A stretch of DNA of 64,000 bases from Hyphomicrobiales bacterium (GCA_900467685.1 UBQX01000003.1:124001-188000); one strand, 5' to 3'. Shown: positions 8,884 through 17,497, counted from the first letter of the stretch. The notes: generated from the letters alone by a model not told the origin. Program-made: numbers and translations.

Positions 8884-9669
8884 ATGGAGATGCAGCCGGT
8901 TCTCGTGTTCGACAGCGGTATCGGCGGGCTCACCGTGCTGCGCGAGGCGCGCGTGCTGATGCCGGAGCGGAATTTCGTCTATGTCGCCGACGATGCTGCG
9001 TTTCCGTATGGCAACTGGGCGGAGCCGGATCTGACCGCGCGGCTTCTAGAACTCTTCGGCGAACTGATTGCGCGCTACAAGCCGGTTGTCTGCGTGATCG
9101 CCTGCAACACGGCCTTCACTCTGGCCGGGCAGGCGCTGCGCCAGGCCTATCCCGACATGACCTTCGTCGGGACCGTGCCCGCCATCAAGCCGGCGGCGGA
9201 GCGGACCCGGTCGGGTCTCGTCTCCGTTCTGGCAACGCCGGGAACGGTCAAGCGCGCTTATACGCGCGAACTCATCCAGTCCTTCGCCAGCCAGTGCCAT
9301 GTCCGGCTCGTCGGCTCGGAAAACCTGGCCCGCATGGCGGAGAGTTACATTCGCGGCTGCAGATTGGAGGATGCGGCGGTGCTCGCCGAAATTTCCGGCT
9401 GCTTCGTGGAGAAGGACGGGAAGAAGACGGATATCGTCGTGCTGGCCTGCACGCATTATCCCTTCCTCGCCAACATCTTCCGCAAGCTCGCGCCCTGGCC
9501 CGTCGACTGGCTCGACCCCGCCGAGGCCATAGCCCGGCAGGCGCGCCGGCTGGTGCCGATGACGGATCACCTGAAATCCGACGGCGAGGCCGATATCGCG
9601 CACTTCACGGCTGGCCCGCCTGACTTTGCGACGCGGCGGCTGTTGCAGGGATTTGGATTGGCGGTCTGA
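8884..9669 (+). CDS. murI: Glutamate racemase
   Basis: A 261-residue Asp/Glu racemase. The two catalytic cysteines sit in VIACNTAFT (about residue 76) and VLACTHYPF (about 189), and the N-terminal [11 protein letters not shown] loop is present. It makes D-glutamate for peptidoglycan. Length and motifs match MurI. It is probably co-transcribed with trmJ (4-base gap). An alternative in-frame ATG lies 6 bases downstream. Confidence 0.95.
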   Translation: MEMQPVLVFDSGIGGLTVLREARVLMPERNFVYVADDAAFPYGNWAEPDLTARLLELFGELIARYKPVVCVIACNTAFTLAGQALRQAYPDMTFVGTVPAIKPAAERTRSGLVSVLATPGTVKRAYTRELIQSFASQCHVRLVGSENLARMAESYIRGCRLEDAAVLAEISGCFVEKDGKKTDIVVLACTHYPFLANIFRKLAPWPVDWLDPAEAIARQARRLVPMTDHLKSDGEADIAHFTAGPPDFATRRLLQGFGLAV

Positions 9670-9824
9670 GCCCTGTTGCGGATTTGCAACGGCGAAATCG
9701 GATTTCTGCAATCTTCAATTGCGGGGTTGCCGAGGGAAAAAGTTCGTGTATCGTCTCATCATCTGCAACGCGAACCTTGGAGGCGCGAGATGAATTCGAC
9801 ATATCCCGAAACGCGTCTGTCGTG

Positions 9825-9913
9825 GGGTTTCAATACGATGAGCGTGCTTTCCGGCACGGTGGGTTATCGCCATCATTTTTGATGGCGTCTGAAACCCTTA
9901 TCTTTGCAGACGC
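9825..9913 (+). other. Candidate structured RNA upstream of the DUF1127 gene
   Basis: The 375-base gap between murI and the DUF1127 gene holds several nested inverted repeats. GGGTTTCA (9825-9832) pairs with TGAAACCC (9890-9897). Inside lie CGTGC-6 nt-GCACG (9843-9858) and CGCCATC-6 nt-GATGGCG (9868-9887), giving a three-way junction. A competing hairpin GCGTCTG (9885-9891)/CAGACGC (9907-9913) overlaps two of these stems. The rest of the gap shows no gene. Stems are short, so chance is not excluded. Confidence 0.35.
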
Positions 9914-10044
9914 TTAACTCCAAACTTCATCACTAGTTCCTGACGGTCTTACCGCGCCTTGGGGTTCCTCCCTTCGTGCCCGGTCACTGTCCGTCGCAAA
10001 CGCGAAAGGACCTGGCGGCTCGTCGAGCGCCGGGACGGACAATC

Positions 10045-10281
10045 ATGTTTGAATTGCAACTCAGAGACGCAAGAGAGCTTGATCTTGCTTTGGATCTCAT
10101 CCGCCGGCAATTCGGTTTCTGGACGACATTGCGGGCGCTTCTGGGAACAGAAATGCAGCGCCGCCGCAAGGCGCGCGAACTCGCATTTCTCGATAACAGG
10201 ACGCGCCGGGATATCGGCCTGCCGGAGATTGAGGTCGAGCCCCATATTCTGTGGCCCGGCCGCTGGGATAGCCGGCTTTGA
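10045..10281 (+). CDS. DUF1127 domain protein (YjiS-like)
   Basis: A 78-residue protein starting MFELQLRDARELDLALDLI. Its C-terminal half has the DUF1127 pattern (RRRKARELAFLDNRTRRDIG followed by LPEIE). Arg-rich DUF1127 proteins in alphaproteobacteria are small, often stress-induced, and some bind RNA or affect sRNA levels. The start at ATG 10045 is inferred from homology; the longer frame to 9976 reads as non-conserved Arg/Pro-rich sequence. Function here is unknown. Confidence 0.75.
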   Translation: MFELQLRDARELDLALDLIRRQFGFWTTLRALLGTEMQRRRKARELAFLDNRTRRDIGLPEIEVEPHILWPGRWDSRL

Positions 10282-10324
10282 TGGCGAGGCGGAAGCGGAG
10301 CAACACCCGCTTCCGCCTCTTTCG

Positions 10325-11797
10325 TCAGCTGACTTCCAGATGCGTCATCATGCCGGTCACCATGTGATAGAGGTGATGGCAGTGGAAGGGCCAGTGGCCC
10401 GGCTTGCCGGCATCGAAGGCGATCGTGACGGTCTTCATCGGCGGCACGAGAACGGTGTCCCGCGTGGCGCCTGCGAAGCGCTTGCCGTCTATGTCCACGA
10501 CCTGGAAGGCGTGGCCATGCAGATGCATCGGATGCGCCATCATCGACATGTTCATCATGGCGATTTCGACCCGCTCGCCGCTTTTCAGCTTCAGGTTTTC
10601 CAGACCTTCGAGCGCCCATTGATAGCTCGCCATGTCGCCCGTCAGATGGGCCATCACGGATTTGTCCGCGCGGCGCTCGGTGAGCGGTGTGGTGGAGCGC
10701 AGGGTCGCTTCGAGGGTCAGATCGAGGGGCGGGGCCTTAGCTTCGGTCTTGACCCGAAGGCGCTCGACTTTTGCGCCGGCGGTGGCCAGCACGATGCCGG
10801 TGCGGTCGCCGGTACCTTCCCGCAGCGCCAGGATCGGAAATGCGCCGCCGTCCTGCGGGATGTCGATGTCGAGATCGATGCGCTGGGCCATGGACATCGT
10901 GAACGTATCGCCGGTCATGGCGACAACGGGATGGCCGTCGACGGCGACAAGTTTTGCGGAAAGCTTGCCTGTCTTCAGATGGAAGGCCGTTGACGCCGCG
11001 CCGTTGATGATGCGCAGGCGCACGCGACCGCCTTTTTCAACCTTGACGACCTCGGGATCGTCAAGCGTGCGGTCATTGGCGAGATAGGCGTCGTATTCTA
11101 TGTCGTTGAGATCCATCGCGCCCATGCCGCCCATCGCCGACATGTCATGGCCGGAGCCCATGGACTTCATGTCGTGCTGCATCTGCTTGCCGCCCATGCC
11201 GCCCATGTCCATCTGATGACCGCCATGCATCGTGTGGCTGCCCTTACCGCCGTTCAGGGCCGCCAGCAGTTCTTCGGCCGGCTTGAATGAGAAGTCGTGC
11301 AAGAGGATGACGACCTCCTGCCGATCGGCGCTCAGGTCTTCCTTCGAATGGACGATGAGCGGTGCGGCGAGCAGGTTCTGCTCCTGCAGCGTATGGGCAT
11401 GCATCCAGAATGTGCCCGCCTCTTCGAGCGCGAAATCGTAAGGCCGGGTTTCGCCGGGTTTCAGCATGGGCAGCGGATTGTCCGCCACGCCATCCTGTTC
11501 CCAGGGCGGGGTGAGGCCGTGCCAGTGGACGATCGTGTCTTCCTTCAGCCTATTGCTGAGCGCTACTGTGAAGCGTTCGCCGGGCGCGAAAGTGAGGCCG
11601 GGCTTGCCGTTTTCGGTGAGACCGTAGACCGTAGCAGCCTTGCCGTTGACCTCCAGGGTGCGGGTGTCGATGGTCAGTTGGCGCGGGTTCGGCGCGGCAA
11701 AGCCGAGGCGGGGAACAAATTGGCTGGCCGCAAGGCCGCCGACGGCAAGGCCTGCCGTTTTCAGAAACTCTCTTCTGTTCATGGTTTTTGCTTTCAT
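10325..11797 (-). CDS. Multicopper oxidase (CopA/CueO-like), Tat-exported
   Basis: About 490 residues. The N-terminus MKAKTMNRREFLKTAGLAVG is a twin-arginine signal, so it is exported folded to the periplasm. Copper ligand motifs are all present: HWHG, HAHT (type 2/3), HPMHLHGH and the C-terminal HCHHLYHMVTGMM (type 1). A Met/His-rich loop lies at about residues 190-230 (for example MHGGHQMDMGGMGGKQMQHD), as in copper-tolerance oxidases. It probably oxidises Cu(I). The gene follows a Met/His-rich secreted protein gene; a longer start at 11836 would overlap that stop (TGATG), and 11782 is also possible. Confidence 0.9.
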   Translation of the reverse strand: MKAKTMNRREFLKTAGLAVGGLAASQFVPRLGFAAPNPRQLTIDTRTLEVNGKAATVYGLTENGKPGLTFAPGERFTVALSNRLKEDTIVHWHGLTPPWEQDGVADNPLPMLKPGETRPYDFALEEAGTFWMHAHTLQEQNLLAAPLIVHSKEDLSADRQEVVILLHDFSFKPAEELLAALNGGKGSHTMHGGHQMDMGGMGGKQMQHDMKSMGSGHDMSAMGGMGAMDLNDIEYDAYLANDRTLDDPEVVKVEKGGRVRLRIINGAASTAFHLKTGKLSAKLVAVDGHPVVAMTGDTFTMSMAQRIDLDIDIPQDGGAFPILALREGTGDRTGIVLATAGAKVERLRVKTEAKAPPLDLTLEATLRSTTPLTERRADKSVMAHLTGDMASYQWALEGLENLKLKSGERVEIAMMNMSMMAHPMHLHGHAFQVVDIDGKRFAGATRDTVLVPPMKTVTIAFDAGKPGHWPFHCHHLYHMVTGMMTHLEVS

Positions 11798-11835
11798 GAT
11801 GTGGTCGTTGGCTCCGCTGTCGCGAAGCGGTGACA

Positions 11836-12210
11836 TCAGGAAAGCAGGCGTTTCGGCGGTTGGAACGGCGGTGCCGGTGCGAGGCCGGCGAGAGGTTCGG
11901 CCGGGGTGGGTTCAAGATGCGGCGAGGGCGTGGCGTTGTTCCAGGCCGTGGCCGTGGGCAGGGTGGAAAGGAATGCGCCCGCGCACCAGGCGGCACAGGC
12001 GGCGACGTGTTTGTCGTGATGGGCTGGGGCGGGAGCCCGCGTCTTTTCGGTCTGCATCATCATGTGATGGGCATGCATGGACGCATCCATGCCCGTCATC
12101 ATTGCCGGGCTCATCTCATGTCCCTTTGGCGCACCAAAGGATGCTGCCGGCGCGACGGCGAGGCCGGCCAGCAAGAACAAGGGCAGCAGAAGGCGGTACA
12201 GGTGAGGCAT
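11836..12210 (-). CDS. Secreted Met/His-rich protein paired with the copper oxidase
   Basis: A 124-residue protein with a signal peptide (MPHLYRLLLPLFLLAGLAVA, cleavage after ASFG). The mature part has a Met/His cluster (EMSPAMMTGMDASMHAHHMM) and a later HHDKHVAACAAWCAG segment with two Cys, which could bind copper. The C-terminus is Pro-rich. It sits directly upstream of the multicopper oxidase, in the position where copB-like or DUF2946-like proteins occur. I do not recognise the family with certainty. A periplasmic copper-binding role is inferred. Confidence 0.65.
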   Translation of the reverse strand: MPHLYRLLLPLFLLAGLAVAPAASFGAPKGHEMSPAMMTGMDASMHAHHMMMQTEKTRAPAPAHHDKHVAACAAWCAGAFLSTLPTATAWNNATPSPHLEPTPAEPLAGLAPAPPFQPPKRLLS

Positions 12211-12258
12211 GCGAGGTTCCGCTTGAACAGGTACAAGGTAACATCGCATGCGCCGAAT

Positions 12259-12696
12259 TCAAGCCGCTGCCTGTGTGGCGGATTGGCGGATTGCATCTTC
12301 GATCAGCGCGTAATCCTCCGCCGGGATGGAGAACAGGCCATAGCGGAAGGGCTGGCCCCAGTTCGCCTTGCCGGCCGTGAAGCTGAGGAGTTGCAGCATG
12401 GCCAGGATTCTGGCCTCGCCCGCGACGATCCAGTCGACATCGCGGCGGAAGGGCACGAAGCCGCCGCCCATGTCGAATTGGTAAGCGTCGCGGTCGCGGA
12501 TTCGGCCGCAGGCAGTGAAGGCTTGCAGGCCGTCCTTCACGCCCATCACGCGGCTGGGTGAGTAGTAGGCGATGAAATCGCCCGGCGCGGTGCGCTTCAG
12601 CGGACCGCCCTTGCCATGGCAGACCTGCATAAAGCCTTCGCCGACGCCTCGACGGACATGGTCCGCCGAGGCTATGCCGATCCAGTATCTCGACAT
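12259..12696 (-). CDS. EVE domain-containing protein
   Basis: A 145-residue protein ([20 protein letters not shown] at the N-terminus, then [14 protein letters not shown] and [16 protein letters not shown]) matching the EVE (PUA-like, DUF55) family, including the family's W/Y-rich pocket. EVE domains are thought to read modified bases in DNA or RNA. It is 10 bases downstream of the VOC protein gene on the same strand and probably shares its transcript. Confidence 0.8.
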   Translation of the reverse strand: MSRYWIGIASADHVRRGVGEGFMQVCHGKGGPLKRTAPGDFIAYYSPSRVMGVKDGLQAFTACGRIRDRDAYQFDMGGGFVPFRRDVDWIVAGEARILAMLQLLSFTAGKANWGQPFRYGLFSIPAEDYALIEDAIRQSATQAAA

Positions 12697-12706
12697 GGTT
12701 ATTTCC

Positions 12707-13084
12707 TCACACAGGATTTTCAGCGCGGCAGTAGACGCGCAGGCGATGGCCGTCGGGGTCGGCAGCGGTGAAGGTGTAGCCGAAATCCATCATGGTCGGC
12801 TTTTGCAGGATTTCTGCGCCCTTGGCAGCCCAGTCTGCATGCGCCGCCTCGACCTCGGCATCCGTTTCGCAGTCGAACATGATTTCTGCGCCGCCGATCC
12901 TGCCATTGGCTGGCGGGTCAATCTCGCTGTCGAGCCAGAGGCCGAGCTTGAAGCCGCCGGGCATCACGAACATGGCGAAGCCGGGCGATTGCTCGACGGG
13001 CTTGTAGCCCAGCAGCTTTTCATAGAAGGCGGCGCTGGCGGCAGGGCTCTTCACATAGAAGAGGACGAAGTTGGAAGGCTGCAT
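12707..13084 (-). CDS. VOC-family (glyoxalase/bleomycin-resistance fold) protein
   Basis: A 125-residue single VOC module: [20 protein letters not shown] at the N-terminus, FAMFVMPGG in the middle and [14 protein letters not shown] at the end, where the Glu/His ligands normally lie. Substrate is unknown. Its Shine-Dalgarno AGGAG is buried in an 8-bp hairpin, and a 35-bp perfect inverted repeat lies just upstream. The YafY/WYL regulator encoded behind it is the obvious candidate controller. Confidence 0.85.
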   Translation of the reverse strand: MQPSNFVLFYVKSPAASAAFYEKLLGYKPVEQSPGFAMFVMPGGFKLGLWLDSEIDPPANGRIGGAEIMFDCETDAEVEAAHADWAAKGAEILQKPTMMDFGYTFTAADPDGHRLRVYCRAENPV

Positions 13085-13090
13085 GATGAT

Positions 13091-13112
13091 CTCCTGTCGT
13101 TGGTGACAGGAG
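13091..13112 (-). promoter_or_regulatory. Hairpin that buries the VOC gene ribosome-binding site
   Basis: On the minus strand the leader reads CTCCTGTC-ACCAAC-GACAGGAG-ATCATC-ATG. The 8-bp stem is perfect and its 3' arm contains the AGGAG Shine-Dalgarno at the right distance from the start. This would restrict translation unless melted or unfolded by a factor. Confidence 0.55.
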
Positions 13113-13120
13113 CGTTATAG

Positions 13121-13155
13121 AATCCGATACTGCCAAAAAATGGCAGTATCGGATT
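13121..13155. promoter_or_regulatory. 35-bp perfect inverted repeat ahead of the VOC gene
   Basis: AATCCGATACTGCCA (13121-13135) and TGGCAGTATCGGATT (13141-13155) are exact complements around AAAAA. On the minus strand a TATAAC-like -10 follows directly. The place, between the regulator gene end and the VOC start, fits an operator. A weak terminator role for the regulator gene is the alternative; no clean T run follows the stem on the minus strand. Confidence 0.6.
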
Positions 13156-13167
13156 ATCATTTTTGCT

Positions 13168-13854
13168 CTAGCTCTTGGGCCGGTCGAGCTCGCGCCATTC
13201 CTTCAGCAGAACGGCCTTGCGGCGGGGGTAGCGGATGTCGGTCTCGTCCAGGCGCGTGATGCGGTCGGCGCGGAAATGGCGGAAATCGTTGCGCAGCTCG
13301 CACCATGTCATGACGACGCGAGCGCGGTCGAAAAAGCCGAGCGCGAATGGCCAGATGGTGCGTTCGCTGGTGCGTCCGGCCTCGTCCTCATAGGCGATGG
13401 CCAGCTTGCGCTCCTTGCGGATGGCAAGCCGGATGGCGGAGAGATGCGTGTCGCCGGCAATAACCGGATCGCCGGGGCCGACCAGAAGGTTCGTCGCGTC
13501 CAGCTGTTCGCGAAGGTCCTTCGGCAGAACGCTCGCGATCTTTGCCAGCGCATTTTCCGCCGCCTTGCCCAAGGGCCCGCCGGCGCGCCTGGACACCCAC
13601 CGCGACCCGAGCACCAGAGCCTCCAGTTCATCCTCGGAGAACATCAGTGGCGGCAGCATGAAACCGGGCTTGAGGATATAGCCGATGCCCGGTTCGCCGG
13701 TGATATCGGCGCCCTGCGCCTGGAGCGTTGCGATGTCGCGATAGAGCGTGCGGATGGAAATGCCGAGTTCGCGCGCGAGATTTTCCCCGCTCACCGGCTG
13801 GCGGTGGCGGCGCAGGATCTGGATGAGATCGAGCAATCTGGCAGAGCGCGACAT
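13168..13854 (-). CDS. YafY-type transcriptional regulator (HTH-WYL)
   Basis: A 228-residue regulator. The N-terminal winged helix reads SARLLDLIQILRRHRQPVSG with LGISIRTLYRDIATL as recognition region. The C-terminal WYL domain follows (LAIRKERKLAIAYEDEAGRT ... WPFALGFFDRARVVMTWCEL), though here the canonical WYL core is degenerate. GAGGGAACCCC precedes ATG 13854. Such regulators often control the adjacent VOC-protein gene. WYL domains bind nucleic acid or small ligands. Confidence 0.85.
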   Translation of the reverse strand: MSRSARLLDLIQILRRHRQPVSGENLARELGISIRTLYRDIATLQAQGADITGEPGIGYILKPGFMLPPLMFSEDELEALVLGSRWVSRRAGGPLGKAAENALAKIASVLPKDLREQLDATNLLVGPGDPVIAGDTHLSAIRLAIRKERKLAIAYEDEAGRTSERTIWPFALGFFDRARVVMTWCELRNDFRHFRADRITRLDETDIRYPRRKAVLLKEWRELDRPKS

Positions 13855-14042
13855 GGGGTTCCCTCGGGCGGCTTTTCTGGCACTTTGTGCTGACAGATTA
13901 TGGCAGGATGCATTGTGCTGCAATCATCTGTGGTTTTCGGCATTCGCAGTGCCCAAGCGCCTGCGTCTTTGCTAAAAGGCGAGGTCGGGGCAGGTCTTGC
14001 CTTGAGTCTCCCTCAGCTTCCAATCAGATCAGGATATGCGCA

Positions 14043-15548
14043 TTGAAGGTCGGCATTGACATGGGGACGGTTTCGGGCGGCAAGTCAGCCATGCTCGACA
14101 TCGAGGAACTGCTGGCGACGCGTCTTCTGGTGCAGGGCAATTCCGGGTCCGGCAAGTCGCACCTGCTGCGCCGTCTTCTCGAACAGTCCTCGCAATGGGT
14201 GCAGCAGGTCATCATCGACCCGGAAGGCGACTTCGTGACGCTGGCCGACAAGTATGGCCATGTGGTTGTCGACGGCGAGCGGACCGAGGGCGAGCTTGTC
14301 GGGATTGCGACGCGCGTGCGCCAGCATCGCGTCTCCTGTGTGCTCTCGCTGGAAGGGCTCGATGTCGAGAACCAGATGCGGGCGGCCGGCTGGTTCCTCA
14401 ACGGGCTTTTCGATGCGGATCGCGATTACTGGTATCCGGTTCTCGTCGTGGTGGACGAGGCGCAGATGTTTGCCCCCGCCGTCGGCGGCGAAGTGTCAGA
14501 CGAAGCGCGCAAGCTGTCGCTTGGCGCGATGACGAACCTGATGTGCCGCGGCCGCAAGCGCGGGCTTGCCGGCGTGATTGCGACACAGCGTTTGGCGAAG
14601 CTTGCCAAGAACGTCGCCGCCGAAGCCTCGAACTTCCTGATGGGCCGCACCTTTCTCGATATCGACATGGCGCGCGCGGCAGATCTCCTCGGCATGGAGC
14701 GGCGGCAGGCGGAAATGTTTCGCGATCTGTCGCGCGGCTCCTTCGTCGCGCTCGGCCCGGCGCTGTCGCGGCGTCCGCTGAATGTCACCATCGGCCATGT
14801 CGAGACTTCGGCGCGCTCGTCGAGCCCGAAGCTCATGCCGCTGCCGGGGCAGGCGCCCGAGGTGGATGTCGAAGACCTGATTCTGACGCCGACCGAGGAG
14901 GAGCTGACTCGTCCGGTCGTGCGCCGTACGCCGCCCACGCCCAAGCCTGCGACCGATATTCTGGCCGAGCTCGCCCGCGCCGAGCCGGCGGCCTCAGAGC
15001 CGCAGCCGCGACAGGCCTCGCTCGACCTCGATCCATCCGAGCGCGAGGACAAGCTCGATCTGGCGCTCTCGGAAGTGCTCTCCCAGCCCGGCGCGACCTT
15101 CCGGCCAGATGCGGAGCTTTATCAGGACTTTCTGGTGCGCGCCCGCATTCGCCGCATTCAGGGACCGCCGCTGCCGCTGGCCGATTTCCGGCGCAGGCTT
15201 GCCCTGGTGCGGTCCGGTGTGGACGAGGAGACGGCTGGGTCGGAACAATGGGCCAGTGCGCTGGAACTGGCGCGCCGCGTGACGGACGATCTGCAAGGCG
15301 TGTTCCTGCTGCTCGCCAAGGCGGCGATCCGGGGCGAGGCCTGCCCTCCGGATGCCTCGATTGCCCGCGTCTACGGTACGCATTCCGCTCGCCGCGCCCG
15401 TCGGTTCTTAAGCTATTTCGAGGAGCAGGGGCTGATCGTGGTGCATACGGCCCAAGGCGGCGGGCGCATTGCCGCGTTTCCCGATCTCGATTGCGAGACT
15501 GCGCCCGGCAATCCGGACGCGGCGGATGTCGCACTGGCGGCGGAGTAG
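14043..15548 (+). CDS. HerA-like ATP-binding protein (DUF87)
   Basis: A protein of about 500 residues. Its ATPase core has Walker A NSGSGKSHLLRR (about residues 35-46), DPEGDFVTLADKYG typical of HerA/FtsK-like DUF87 proteins, Walker B VLVVVDEAQMFAP and GVIATQRLAKLAKNVAAEA. The C-terminal part is a Pro-rich linker and a helical region. HerA proteins are DNA-pumping ATPases often paired with the nuclease NurA; no nuclease gene is next to it. The start is taken as TTG 14043 (AGG upstream) or ATG 14061, since sequence before this is not conserved-looking. Confidence 0.75.
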   Translation: MKVGIDMGTVSGGKSAMLDIEELLATRLLVQGNSGSGKSHLLRRLLEQSSQWVQQVIIDPEGDFVTLADKYGHVVVDGERTEGELVGIATRVRQHRVSCVLSLEGLDVENQMRAAGWFLNGLFDADRDYWYPVLVVVDEAQMFAPAVGGEVSDEARKLSLGAMTNLMCRGRKRGLAGVIATQRLAKLAKNVAAEASNFLMGRTFLDIDMARAADLLGMERRQAEMFRDLSRGSFVALGPALSRRPLNVTIGHVETSARSSSPKLMPLPGQAPEVDVEDLILTPTEEELTRPVVRRTPPTPKPATDILAELARAEPAASEPQPRQASLDLDPSEREDKLDLALSEVLSQPGATFRPDAELYQDFLVRARIRRIQGPPLPLADFRRRLALVRSGVDEETAGSEQWASALELARRVTDDLQGVFLLLAKAAIRGEACPPDASIARVYGTHSARRARRFLSYFEEQGLIVVHTAQGGGRIAAFPDLDCETAPGNPDAADVALAAE

Positions 15549-15594
15549 GCACGGGGTCAGAAGGGCGCTGATTCTCCTAACCGATCCCAGAATC

Positions 15595-15624
15595 AAAAAG
15601 GCCGCGTCGAAACGCGGCCTTTTC
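15595..15624 (-). terminator. Terminator after cspA (possibly bidirectional)
   Basis: AAAAAGGCCGCG (15595-15606) and CGCGGCCTTTT (15613-15623) form a GC-rich stem flanked by A and T runs, so it can terminate cspA on the minus strand and the HerA-like gene on the plus strand. It lies between the two convergent genes. Confidence 0.85.
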
Positions 15625-15649
15625 GTATTCAGATCAGAAGAGCGGCTTA

Positions 15650-15859
15650 TCAGCCAGCCTGCAGGTTGCCTGCGGCGCTCTTGCCCGAACGGCGGTCCTG
15701 GAGGACTTCGTAACGGATCTTCTGGCCTTCGGTGAGCGAGCCCATGCCGGCGCGCTCAACGGCGGAGATGTGTACGAAAACGTCCGTGGAGCCGTCGTCC
15801 GGCTGAATGAAGCCGAAGCCCTTGGTGCTGTTGAACCACTTAACGGTGCCTGATGCCAT
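15650..15859 (-). CDS. cspA: Cold shock protein (CspA family)
   Basis: A 69-residue cold-shock domain with RNP1 KGFGFIQ and RNP2 VFVHISAV, starting MASGTVKWFNSTKG. Such proteins bind single-stranded RNA/DNA and melt mRNA structure. The 200-bp region upstream carries no gene and probably holds a long leader, as is usual for csp genes. The start is fixed by GAAAGGAAATCGTC. Confidence 0.95.
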   Translation of the reverse strand: MASGTVKWFNSTKGFGFIQPDDGSTDVFVHISAVERAGMGSLTEGQKIRYEVLQDRRSGKSAAGNLQAG

Positions 15860-16061
15860 GACGATTTCCTTTCAAATCGTTGTGTGGACTTGGCGAAGGA
15901 AACCTCCCACGCCGGTGGATCGATTTTGAAGGGAAAACAGAGGCCGGTTAAGCGCCGACCAGAAGTCGCTAGCAAAGTTCGATGCGCATTTCATAAAGGA
16001 ATCGGCTGAAAAGGCAACCGTTTTTCCTGGGCGCATCTGTTTCGAAACGGGACAGCGGCTT

Positions 16062-16406
16062 CTAATGCCCGACCGACGAGGAGAAGAGATTGATGATCAG
16101 TATCCCGGCGATGATCAGGAAAAGCCCTGCAATGGCGGGCCAGTCGAGACTCTGGCGGAAAATGACGACGCCGATGATCGAGACGAAGACGATGCCAAGC
16201 CCGCTCCAGATCGCATAGGCGATGCCCACCGGCATGGTCTTGAGAATGATCGAGAGCAGGTAGAAGGCCACCCCGTAAGAGGCCATGGAGAAGACCGTGG
16301 GCCAGAGTCTGGTGAAGCCTGCCGCCTGCTTGAGAAGCGTCGTGCCGATTACCTCGAAAAAGATCGCTGCGACGAGGAAGGCGTAGGTGACTGTCATTGA
16401 TGGCAT
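16062..16406 (-). CDS. Small multidrug resistance (SMR) family efflux protein
   Basis: A 114-residue protein with four membrane segments. The family glutamate is in AAIFFEVIGTTLLKQA (TM1), and GIAYAIWSGLGIV (TM3) is the usual SMR signature. It exchanges protons for cationic compounds such as quaternary ammonium or guanidinium. GGAGG lies 7 bases ahead of ATG 16406; ATG 16397 is an alternative. A single gene is present, so it probably works as a homodimer. Confidence 0.9.
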   Translation of the reverse strand: MPSMTVTYAFLVAAIFFEVIGTTLLKQAAGFTRLWPTVFSMASYGVAFYLLSIILKTMPVGIAYAIWSGLGIVFVSIIGVVIFRQSLDWPAIAGLFLIIAGILIINLFSSSVGH

Positions 16407-16431
16407 GCCTGATCCTCCTCGCCGGACGTGT

Positions 16432-17253
16432 TTATCGCGTTGCGGCCTTGGTCTCGCCGCCGAGATGCTTGTTGAGCATGTCTGTCATCTGCTGGTCGCG
16501 CTCGGTGGCCGACTTGGCGCCGATGACCACGCCGATCACGCGCTTTCCGTTCTTGGAGGCGGACGTCACCAGATTGTAGCCCGCGGCCTTGGTATAGCCT
16601 GTCTTGATGCCGTCAACGCCCTCGTAGCTCGCCATCATGCGGTTATGGCCGTGCAGCTTCATGCCTCGGAAGACGAACTTGCGGGTCGCGAAGAGTTTGA
16701 AGTCTTCCGGAAAATCGCGCATCAGCGCGAGCCCCAGAATGCCCATGTCCTTTGCGGTCGACACCTGCGCCGGGTCGGGCAGGCCGGCCGGGTTCGTGAA
16801 CACGGTGTTGGTCATGCCGAGCGCGTGGGCCTTCCGCGTCATCACCTTGCCGAAATCCGCTTCGGTGCCGGCGAAATGTTCGGCGACGGCGACGGCCGCA
16901 TCGTTGGCGGAGAGCACGATCATCCCCAGAACGGCTTCTTTCACCGTGATCGTCTTGCCGGCGCCGATCGCATATTTGTACGGGTCCTTGCTTTCGGCAT
17001 TGGCCGAGAGAACCAGCTTGTCATCCCATTTCAGCGCGCCCTTCTGCAGCGCCTCGAAAGTGAGATAAAGCGTCATCATCTTGGTCAGCGAGGCGGGGAA
17101 ATTCAGTTCGTCGGGATTTTCGGCTTCCAGAACCGCTCCGGTCTGCGCATCCAGCATCAGGTGGGCGCGATCGGCAAATGCGGCATGGGCCGAAAAGAGC
17201 AGGGAGAGGCTCAGTGCTGCGCGGACGAGGGCAGGGGAAAGACGCATGGACAT
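16432..17253 (-). CDS. D-alanyl-D-alanine carboxypeptidase (penicillin-binding protein)
   Basis: A 273-residue serine peptidase of family S11. A signal peptide covers residues 1 to about 28 (LVRAALSLSLLFSAHAAFA). The active-site triad motifs are SLTK (SxxK), SAND (SxN) and KTG in DGIKTGYT. It trims pentapeptide stems of periplasmic peptidoglycan. It lacks an obvious C-terminal membrane anchor and is shorter than E. coli PBP5/6, close to the DacF-like short forms of rhizobia. Confidence 0.92.
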   Translation of the reverse strand: MSMRLSPALVRAALSLSLLFSAHAAFADRAHLMLDAQTGAVLEAENPDELNFPASLTKMMTLYLTFEALQKGALKWDDKLVLSANAESKDPYKYAIGAGKTITVKEAVLGMIVLSANDAAVAVAEHFAGTEADFGKVMTRKAHALGMTNTVFTNPAGLPDPAQVSTAKDMGILGLALMRDFPEDFKLFATRKFVFRGMKLHGHNRMMASYEGVDGIKTGYTKAAGYNLVTSASKNGKRVIGVVIGAKSATERDQQMTDMLNKHLGGETKAATR

Positions 17254-17497
17254 GGATGGTTTCCTGGAGTTCGGCGGCGAGGGATTTATATGACGGGACG
17301 GTTAGCCGAAACGTGCTGGAAACGCCATATGCTCCCGCGTTAACGAAGCATAAATCATTCGAACCGAACAATTCGCTTGCAATTCAAGGCGGCCTTGCCC
17401 AATGAAGGAGGTAGGGGCGTTGCAAACATTGATTTGTGATCGCAGCCGGGTCTGGATGGGGCCGGCTCTTGGAAGCTCTTGTGTTATCGGAGCGTGG

